From Megaustenia siamemsis (Eukaryota > Mollusca > Gastropoda > Stylommatophora > Ariophantidae): a DNA stretch of 64,000 bases. Shown here piece by piece: positions 57,416-64,000 of the stretch. The notes under the pieces were generated by a model. It was given only the letters and a program-made list of their open reading frames with translations, was not told the origin of the DNA and did not search any database. The stretch's first letter is position 1; each line of letters opens with the position of its first letter. The translations under genes were made by a program, and so were the position numbers. Where the stretch lies: assembly GCA_032433765.1 (NCBI GenBank), contig JAVIAB010000102.1, forward strand, positions 11,251,811-11,315,810. Reading direction: 5' to 3'.

Positions 57416-59285
57416 TTCTGTATATTTGATTTTGTTCAATTAATTGTTCATGCCTTGACATGGGCAATCAATGAGGCCCACAATTCTTGTTCATGCCTTG
57501 ACATGGGCAATCAATGAGGCCCACAATTCTTGTTCATGAACTTTATTGTTGAATAGCTTCCTTCATGCTATTATGATGTCACATTATATATGATTTTATT
57601 TATTTGTCATCCTATGCAAATTTTTGCAAGGAATTTTGTAAAAGGTTATCAAAACTTTTAGACATATTTCATTTTAAAAGTAAACAAAATCCGTGTATTT
57701 TTATCAAGTGCAAATATATAATTTAACAAAGCAATTATTTGTTACTGACATCTGACAACCAGTTAGCACTCTTGTTAGATGTGATGTTCTGTATTGTTAC
57801 TAATGCTCTCAGAAATAAAGAATCTGTTTCATTAATTTGTATTAACTATTGTTAATTTATTTCTTTATTACACAAAAGCATATATATCAGGTGCAAAGTA
57901 GGCCTACTTGTTAAAAGGTGAAATTTGCTCTTTTTACACAAAGAGCCCATGGTTTGAGATTGGGTTCATCAGTCATCTCAGCTGAATAAAATAGATATGT
58001 GACCTGTAGTGAGGGAAGTAATGGCATAAAGAAGATATACAATGTGACCAAGAGAGTGATGCCCCTTTACTCCACTCCTCAATGTTGGTAATGCTTGTAA
58101 TCATGAGATGACTAAAAGAGTATGCCTCTTCTACATCCACCCCTAAAAGAAATTTAAGTGAGTGTGGTTGTGTTGTGTTCTGGTTTGGAGTAAAATTATG
58201 ATATTTCCACTTTTGGCCCAACACTTCAGCGCCTCATTTTTCAGTACTGGATTGTCTTCCTTAACCATTTGTCCAGATTAGACTAGTTACTGGATAAAGG
58301 CATCAAGATGCATAGAAATTTGAAGTTGCTGTAAAGCTGATTATAATAATGACAATTTGAAAAAATAAAAAGTGGTATGGTAATAGCTTTACGTAGGTGA
58401 GAAACAAAACAAAAGTGGTATGGTAATAGCTTTATGCAGGTGAGAAACAAAACAAAAGTGGTATGGTAATAGCTTTATGTAGGTGAGAAACAAAACAAAA
58501 GTGGTATGGTAATAGCTTTATGTAGGTGAGAAACAAAAAAAAGTGGTATGGTAATAGCTTTATGTAGGTGAGAAACAAAACAAAAGTAGAACATTTCAGC
58601 CAAGAAGGCCTTCAGCTGCAACAATAAAGCTTTTAGTAAAGGCTGGCATAACCTTACACAAAAATACATTTTCTTAAAATAAAAGATTACTTACTGACTT
58701 ATGCACATGCACCATCAAGAATTATGAGGAGCTGCAATATTTTTGTCCTTAGTCTAAGTGTCTTGTAATTGACAGTTATTAACCTTTACTGCTGCTGGGT
58801 TTTCTGTGACATTGTCTATCTGTATGACTTTTGGTCTTCCTTGAGCCTTGAGACCAGTCTATCAACTTTTGCAGGTACACAGCAAGTTACTGGTTCAGTG
58901 ATTTAATGCATATAATCCAACATTTGTTTGTGTCTCTATGCATTTAGTGCTAGTTGTGAATTCAACAGTTGACCTGAATTTCACCATTTCTTATTCTGTA
59001 TTTTACAGTAACCAGTAATGGTTGTGACATTTCACATGTTATGACCTTTCTCTCTAATATGCCTACCTTAAATATAGGACTATATTTGACATAGTTAAAT
59101 TAATAGAGTACTTGCAACTAAACTCGTGCTAAGTCAAATGTAAAACATTTATTACAGAGTTTGAAAAGCTAAATTTTAATGGAGGAAAACTTAAAATATT
59201 TAATACAGTATTTGTAACTTAAACTTTAACCTTTCGAAATGTAAAACAGTCATAGAGTACATCAAACTAAACTTTAATCTTTAAA
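57416..59285. other. Noncoding part of D2
   Basis: Colinear with 34300-35990 of D1. It includes a 48-bp tandem duplication (TTCATGCCTTGACATGGGCA at about 57447 and 57491) absent from D1, and the 43-bp array. Confidence 0.7.
58371..58590 (+). repeat. 43-bp repeat, five copies in D2
   Basis: AGTGGTATGGTAATAGCTTT + ATGTAGGTGAGAAACAAAACAAA; two copies in D1. Confidence 0.9.
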
Positions 59286-59800
59286 CTTTGCATCTCCCTT
59301 GTTTTATGGAACTGCCATCGACTTCATACAGCAGTGATGCTTTACAGGTTCCAAAGGCATTGAATAGTTACTTGAGTCTCAAATAGAGGATCTTGACTTT
59401 GTAGACACAATAATTCTTATCTGTAGTGAAAATAGTATAAGAAAAAACAAATGTCCTATCATCAATTGGTAGCAGAATATTTACTGCTGCTTCACCCCCA
59501 AGTTCGAGACCTGATCATCTACACTGATGGCTTAGTCACAAGAGATGTTCGGAGTGGTTGGTATTTTGTTGTGTAATCTAATGGAAAGATGATAGATAAA
59601 GGTGCAGAAGCCCACAAGACCTCCAGCAAATTTATGGAGATTGTGGCTTGACGCGAGCAGTCACTTAGCTGATTAAGAGACCAGCAACATGTGTGGTCTT
59701 CGCGATTGATTTGACTGACTAAGGATGTTTCGTCGGATTGACAAGAACACACTCCACAGGCAGTGGGTGCACCTACTCCACATGTGTCCTGTTAGCAACC
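59286..59800 (+). pseudogene. Decayed LINE H: RT and RNase H (D2)
   Basis: Same remnant as 36755-37435: FYGTAIDFIQQ, LEDLDFVDTIILI-like text, LIIYTDGLVTRDVRSGWYFV, EAHKTSSKFMEIVA, SHLADxETSNMCGL. It ends at GTTAGCAACCAAGCTTGG, shorter than D1, where LINE D begins. Confidence 0.65.
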
Positions 59801-59995
59801 AAGCTTGGAGCTCCACGTCATGTGAGTGTGTGTACCTATACACGTCACTCAAACCGTGAGTTTCAATTATTGTATGTAAAATATCCAGTTGGTGGTTGCC
59901 TTCCTTTATTCCATCTCCTTATCTGCTTCCTAACCTCTACTCCCCCGATGTCCATATCCGTCAGGACGCAGTTAAAGTCTCCCCCTAAAATAATA

Positions 59996-61404
59996 CAGGG
60001 TGTTTTTAAAGTCGCAGTGCAGTAAATATTTCTAATATTCAGTAAATGACGTAATCATCATCTACGTACCACAATTTTGTAAACCACATTTATGAACAAA
60101 CCGCTGCTTCCTTCAAGGTTTCATTTATGTAAAGGACGGGCACTACGCTACTTTCACTGTCTCATTGCTTGAAGGAAATGGTGTTGACGATTGAAAACAG
60201 GGTATTTCTGGTTGATCATGTCTTTCGTAATGGCGGTAAATATACGGATGAGGTCATTAGACAATTCGTGAGGAAATTTCCAGACTCACAAGTCCCTCAC
60301 CGAAATACTGTTACAAAATTGATCAAAAAGTTTCGTGAAACCGGTAGTGTGGTAGATGCATACCGATCTGGAAGACCTTCAATTTCACTAGACCAAATTA
60401 TGGAAATCCAAGACAGAATTACAATGAGCCCAAATGCATCTTTAAACCACTTGTCTCAACAGGTGCAAATATCTAAGAGTTCTGTTCACAAGGTTTTAAG
60501 AAGTGAACTACACTATCGTCCATACAAATTAACTGAAGTGTCTCAACTCCAAGAAAGAGATTATGAATCCCGTTTAAACTACTGCATGTGGTTTCAGAAT
60601 TTTATTTATGAACATGGCACTGCCATCCTTGACGTCACTTTTTCACTGATGAGGCCTGGTTTCATTTATCCGGTTATGTGAACAGTCAGAACAATCGGCT
60701 GTGGAGCAGTGAAAACCCCATGAATTTCATCAAATGCCGCTTTACGATCAAAAAGTCGGAGTGTGGTGCGCTATAAGTCGTATGCGGATAATAGGACCTA
60801 TATTTTTTAATGAAACAATAAATGCAGAACGTTACCGTACTTTAATTCTGGAACCGTTCATAGCACACCTTACAGAACGGGAAATTATGGAATCCTGGTT
60901 TCAGCAGGATGGGGCAACAGCACACACAGCCACAACAACACTCAATTATTTAGAAAGCATATTTGCAAATCGCATTATTTCACGTGGAATCTGGCCTGCT
61001 CGTTCACCAGATCTAACACCCCCAGATTATTATCTGTGGGGGGCATTGAAGGGGAAAGTTTATGAAAATAATCCGCAGACAATTAATTACCTAAAGACTG
61101 AAATAGTAGACAAGATTAAACAAATTTCACCAGACATTATTCTGAAGGTTTTCGCAAATATGGAAAGCCGAATCACGACATGTCTTGAGGCCCGTGGTGG
61201 ACATTTTCAACATATGTTTTAGGCCCAACTTTATTGTGTTAATACCAACATTACCCATTATAAGCTCGCTGATAGCAGTCAAGTATATTTGAATAATACC
61301 ATTTATTTTACAATTTGTGGGACGCATTAGTTAACCGCATTTCTGGTGACGTTTTTTCTACCGAGAGTAGAAATTCACTGCACTGCGACTTTAAAAACAC
61401 CCTA
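59996..61404 (+). mobile_element. Mariner-type transposon, near full length
   Basis: Ends CAGGGTGTTTTTAAAGTCGC and, inverted, TAGGGTGTTTTTAAAGTCGC (61385-61404), about 30 bp of good TIR, flanked by TA at 59994-59995 and 61405-61406. The colinear LINE D copy on the left shows the empty target GACGTAATATTATTTTAGGG. Length 1409 bp, typical for Tc1/mariner. One transposase gene, broken by two single-base losses. The 311-bp relative is at 12581-12891. Confidence 0.95.
60178..61222 (+). pseudogene. Mariner-like transposase with two 1-bp frameshifts
   Basis: Start chosen at ATG 60178 (MVLTIENRVFLVDHVFRNGG), the usual beginning of this family. N-terminal helix-turn-helix: NTVTKLIKKFRETGSVVD, RSGRPSISLDQIM, LSQQVQISKSSVHKVLRSEL. 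At about 60640 one T is missing from a T-run; beyond it TDEAWFHLSGYVNSQN holds the first catalytic Asp. At about 60718 one C is missing from a C-run; beyond it QMPLYDQKVGVWCAISRMRI, WFQQDGATAHTA (second Asp) and SPDLTPPDYYLWGALKGKVY (third Asp). 38 residues separate the last two Asp, so it is not the classic DD34D group. It ends HFQHMF, stop 61220-61222. Apart from the two homopolymer losses the protein looks complete. Confidence 0.9.
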
Positions 61405-61629
61405 TATTACGTCCCCTGTATAAGCCTGCAAGCAAGCTCCCTAGTTCGTCATAAAACATAGGTTGCTGTTCGTATTGTGCTGGTGCGTGTATACAAACTA
61501 TGGTATGTGTGTGTTTGTCGTCGTCTCTTACTTGAACTATAGCTGTCTTGCCGTCGCTGTCCCTGTCCGACCTAACGATCGTCCCCCTGCCTGATGTTTG
61601 TAGAATTGCAATTCCTGAACCTGTTTTTA

Positions 61630-61735
61630 GTGTGAAGCTCGAGTGCCACACGCCTAGCCGTGTTGTGATGTGTGTGTGTTTGTTCTAGCCGTGTTGTGAT
61701 GTGTGGTCGTCTGTGTGTGTGTTTGTTTCCTGTAG
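61630..61735 (-). repeat. Small internal duplication in LINE D copy 2
   Basis: CTAGCCGTGTTGTGATGTGT occurs at about 61652 and 61686 with GTGTGTGTTTG runs: a local duplication of about 34 bp in the endonuclease coding region. Confidence 0.6.
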
Positions 61736-61870
61736 TAGAAACAAGTTTGGCTTGTGTTTGTGTAGGAGTGTTATGATGTGATCTAATTTCGACCTCAGAT
61801 CTCTAATATTTAATGTTAACTTGATGATAGTTGCTGCCATTTTCCAAATGATATGTAGAAATTAATTCTA

Positions 61871-61875
<5 letters not shown>

Positions 61876-61921
<46 letters not shown>
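61876..61921. repeat. (TA)n microsatellite
   Basis: About 23 uninterrupted TA units just 5' of the LINE D endonuclease ORF (minus strand). Confidence 0.95.
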
Positions 61922-61928
<7 letters not shown>

Positions 61929-62010
61929 AAGGTGTTTATCAAAATAATAGTTCGGACAACATAAGTACACTCAGGCATGCACTCACATTCACATACAGAC
62001 ACGTGATTAC

Positions 62011-62270
62011 AAATAGTAATGATAAAACATGTACTTTCCCCCACGTGCACACATCTGATTATCGGACTATTCAAATATTCGTAGAGAAAATTTTCTTATT
62101 TTCCCTGAAAATTTTCCCTCACATTCAGCTTTACTGCAGCTTCGCATTTTTATGCATTTCTTTGCCTTAACCCCGTATTCAAATATTCAGCTGTCACACT
62201 TATGTGCCTCCATCGTGGTTGAAAACATAAAGTAAAGCACAAAATGCATAATCCTGATAATGAATTTAAA
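62011..62270 (-). other. LINE D inter-ORF region, copy 2
   Basis: Colinear (inverted) with 2880-2984 and 5037-5090, showing what the left copy looked like before its 2-kb insertion. It also has a small duplication: TATTTGAATA occurs at about 62075 and 62173. Confidence 0.6.
62258..62270. repeat. 13-bp target-site duplication, left
   Basis: TAATGAATTTAAA, repeated exactly at 62739-62751; single copy in the left LINE D (about 2862-2875). Confidence 0.85.
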
Positions 62271-62738
62271 GAGGAATAATAGAACAAAGAAGTATGTGTT
62301 AGCACTCGGAAAAATTGACAGACAAACAACAATAGAAAAAACGAAGAACAATATATGGTCCGAAGTGGGATCGAACCCGTACTCAGTGGCACCGCGCCTT
62401 GCCACGAGAAGCCGAACGCTTGGCACACTACCACGCAGCCAACTAAAAAATTGGCTATTGCAGTAGTGTCTTCCACGAAAGGCGATCTCAATGACTATAG
62501 CATAGGGTAACGATCACAGACCGGAAATAAATTGTATATTTGTACTTTCCTATTAATGCAAGTATCTCCCAGTAGGGCTGAATACTTGTGTTGTAGACAA
62601 ACATTTATTGGACGAAACAGCACGAATAGTAGTTCCCAGTGATTATATACTGGGTACAAATAATAATACATAAATATTATTATATGGGGAAAATAGTTCC
62701 CCATATAATAATATTTATGTATTATTATTTGTACCCAG
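62271..62738 (-). mobile_element. 468-bp insertion with tRNA-like promoter and terminal hairpin
   Basis: Absent from the left LINE D copy and flanked by a perfect 13-bp duplication, as made by retroposition. On the minus strand it runs: hairpin (62740-62648), about 180 bp of unique sequence, then a tRNA-like head with A-box GGCTGCGTGGTAGT (62427-62440) and B-box GGGTTCGATCCC (62368-62379), then 90 bp ending TTGTTCTATTATTCCTC. It looks like a SINE in which extra DNA lies 5' of the tRNA head. No coding capacity. Confidence 0.7.
62351..62446 (-). other. tRNA-derived promoter region
   Basis: GTTGGCTGCGTGGTAGTGTG, a long variable part, then GGTTCGATCCCACTTCGGACC. The A-to-B spacing and the box sequences fit RNA polymerase III. 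The acceptor ends do not pair well, so it is not called as a tRNA gene. Confidence 0.55.
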
Positions 62739-62740
62739 TA
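62648..62740. repeat. Perfect 44-bp inverted repeat with a 5-nt loop
   Basis: 62648-62691 (TACTGGGTACAAATAATAAT ... TATATGGGGAA) and 62697-62740 are exact reverse complements; loop AATAG. An RNA from either strand would fold into one long stem. Confidence 0.95.
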
Positions 62741-62744
62741 ATGA

Positions 62745-63540
62745 ATTTAAACAAAGTTAAGATTTTGTCCTTTTTGTAGATGTGTGTGTTTCCTTGGCGT
62801 TGACTTCTCTGTGGCCAAGTCTTCATGGGTATGTGTCTATTTATAAGGGCCCTGACGCCGAGACCTCGGATGGGAAAGATTCTTCCTCACTCTCTGTATT
62901 TTCTACTTGAGTGCTTTTTCGTTGACTGTTGTGTCCACGTTTTTTTCCTGCTTGGATCTTTACGAGTCCGTCGCTGGGTGCCTCGCTGGCTTTCTTCTTG
63001 TTATTGACTTTGGTCTGTTCCTTATCGACTGTCTCTTTTTCTTTGTGACTATGTGCTTGACGCAGTCAGGTTCTATCTGTTTCTCTATTTGTTCTGTAGG
63101 GAGGTCTTGCTTTTTAGTTTCTGTCGCCTTGGCAATAATTTTGTTTGCCTCTCCTGTACCTCCTCGAGACGACTTTCTTGCCTCTGCTTTTTCAGTGGAC
63201 ATTGAATGACTCAGTGGTCATTGACTGTCTCAGTGGACATTGACTGTCTCAGTGGACATTGACTGTCTCAGTGTACATTGACTGTCTCAGAGGACATTGA
63301 CTGTCCCAGTGGGCATCACCGGTATAGTGCGTACACTGAGTACGACGACCAGACAGTGTCACCCACGTGTTGACTATCCTTCCACTTCGTGACCGGATCT
63401 TCATGTATCGAGGGATTTGAACCCCTCGCGTTGGTTTATATCTAAACATCCAGTCGCAAGTTAAGCGTATTCTAGAAGCTTTTTCATCGTTGTCACCTGT
63501 CTTTTTTTCCGACAAGGTTTTTCAACTAAAACTTTATCAA
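62745..63540 (-). pseudogene. LINE D ORF1-like region, copy 2
   Basis: Reads MSEKKTGDNDEKASRIRLTC (frame from 63515), CDWMFRYKPTRGVQIPRYMK, RSRSGRIVNTWVTLSGRRTQ and DAHWDSQCPL, then the 19-bp repeat array, then, with frame changes, KATETKKQDLPTEQIEKQIE, KHIVTKKKRQSIRNRPKSIT and RRKPARHPATDS, a stop, and decayed sequence to 62760. The parallel with 2055-2790 is close along its whole length. GGGGTTCAAATCCCTC (near 63410-63425) looks like a T-arm/B-box but has no partnering A-box. ORF1 identity is inferred from position and charge. Confidence 0.5.
63195..63312. repeat. 19-bp tandem repeat in ORF1 of LINE D copy 2
   Basis: About six units of TCAGTGGACATTGACTGTC with variants. It begins at the same coding position (SQCPL) as the 127-bp duplication in copy 1. 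Distinct from the 19-bp unit of D1/D2. Confidence 0.9.
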
Positions 63541-63583
63541 TTATAGAGGAGGGGGGATAGGGTGTTAGCCAATGGATGTCCCC

Positions 63584-64000
63584 CTTCTAGTTTTCTTTCT
63601 CCACGTGCTCTATTTCGATCGATAATTTACGTGAAGATAGCTCTATCTTTCTTCCTTCTAGTTTTCTTACTCCGCGTGCTCTATTTCGATCAATAATTTA
63701 TGTGAAGATAGCTCTATCTTTCTTCCTTCTAGTTTTCTTACTCCGCGTGCTCTATTTCGATCAATAATTTATGTGAAGATAGCTCTATCTTTCTTCCTTC
63801 TAGTTTTCTTTCTCCGCGTGCTCTATTTCGATCAATAATTTATGTGAAGATAGCTCTATCTTTCTTCCTTCTAGTTTTCTTTCTCCGCGTGCTCTATTTC
63901 GATCAATAATTTATGTGAAGATAGCTCTATCCTTCTTCCTTCTAGTTTTCTTTCTCCGCGTGCTCTATTTCGATCAATAATTTAGGTGAAGATAGCTCTA
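63584..64000 (-). promoter_or_regulatory. 71-bp monomer array at the LINE D 5' end, runs off the window
   Basis: The unit TAGTTTTCTTTCTCCGCGTG + CTCTATTTCGATCAATAATT + TATGTGAAGATAGCTCTATC + TTTCTTCCTTC (71 bp; starts near 63660, 63731, 63802, 63873, 63944) is repeated at least 5.8 times, nearly identical except the unit next to ORF1. On the LINE's own (minus) strand it lies immediately upstream of ORF1, like the promoter monomers of some mammalian L1 elements. Each unit has a short palindrome AGATAG-CT-CTATCT. Promoter activity is inferred only from position. Confidence 0.6.

Larger units (their letters stand above)
46728..59800 (+). repeat. Segmental duplication D2
   Basis: Colinear with D1 (28562-37590). 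Additional material relative to D1: LINE E (53098-54144), a 2.8-kb block (54621-57415), a LINE K tail (51085-51237), and a 48-bp tandem duplication around 57440-57535. It ends at about 59800 inside the RNase H remnant, where LINE D sequence starts. Confidence 0.9.
59801..62010 (-). mobile_element. LINE D copy 2: endonuclease region, split by a mariner
   Basis: Minus strand from about 61838: MAATIIKLTLNIRDLRSKLD (AsnIR motif), LLHKHKPNLFLLQETN (catalytic Glu), a repeat-expanded ACACACAACACGG segment (61630-61720), WHSSFTLKTGSGIAILQTSG, IVRSDRDSDGKTAIVQVRDD, MFYDELGSLLAGLYRGRNI, then, past the mariner (59990 down), ILGGDFNCVLTDMDI. The homology ends at about 59830. DRIY, SDH and RT parts are absent. 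A (TA)n tract (61876-61921) sits just 5' of the start. Sequence 5' of the ATG is shared with 5037-5164. Confidence 0.75.

Noticed and set aside
60169..60177. Upstream TTG start for the mariner transposase
   Set aside because: The ATG at 60178 gives the expected N-terminus (MVLTIENRVF); the three extra codons are not needed.
62260..62466. Plus-strand 68-codon frame over the 468-bp insertion
   Set aside because: Antisense to a tRNA-derived SINE; no motif and no support.
63405..63430. tRNA T-arm-like GGGGTTCAAATCCCTC
   Set aside because: No A-box or acceptor stem within reach, and the sequence lies inside the ORF1-like reading frame of LINE D; the left copy has lost the stem.

Overview
This is a stretch of animal nuclear DNA made almost entirely of transposable elements and tandem repeats. 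Evidence for an animal: several families of non-LTR retrotransposons (LINEs), Tc1/mariner-type DNA transposons, tRNA-derived SINEs, a U2 snRNA fragment and a terminal exon of an FBXL7-like F-box/leucine-rich-repeat gene. The AT-rich background, the many microsatellite-tailed LINEs and a retroelement C-terminal domain (1-276) that I associate with aquatic invertebrates suggest an invertebrate, perhaps a mollusc; that placement is from memory and is not secure. I see no intact host gene, no bacterial-type operon and no CRISPR array.

Layout. 1-1900: retroelement fragments and a U2 snRNA remnant. 1900-8010: a broken + strand LINE (here family D) with an ORF1-like charged protein, an endonuclease domain and the start of a reverse transcriptase (RT). 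It is interrupted by a block carrying a 100-bp-TIR 'DD82E-like' transposon, by a hAT-like element, and by a 32-bp minisatellite that grew out of its own coding sequence. 8140-10710: a SINE-like piece and two inverted 5'-truncated copies of LINE E. 11.0-13.4 kb: a gag-like ORF and LINE A, the latter split by a 311-bp mariner deletion derivative. 14.06-22.28 kb: a G-poor CTTAA-type satellite with higher-order structure, split by a LINE F insertion. 22.3-28.3 kb: AT-rich DNA with LINE remnants.

28.3-59.8 kb: the FBXL7-like exon, then a direct segmental duplication (D1 about 28.56-37.59 kb, D2 about 46.73-59.80 kb). Each copy carries a 22-bp array, a 19-bp array, a tRNA-SINE, LINE C and an RT/RNase H remnant. 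Between D1 and D2 lies an array of about 4.5 tandem units of about 1.95 kb, each containing a dead LINE RNase H segment. D2 contains a LINE E insertion whose empty site survives in D1, plus a 2.8-kb block absent from D1.

59.8-64.0 kb: a second LINE D copy on the - strand, whose 5' end is a 71-bp monomer array running off the window. A full-length mariner sits in its endonuclease domain, and a 468-bp insertion with a 13-bp target duplication and a perfect 44-bp hairpin sits 3' of its ORF1.

Nothing here forms a pathway. The value of the window is its layered record of insertions, duplications and repeat births, which can be ordered in time from shared and unshared lesions.
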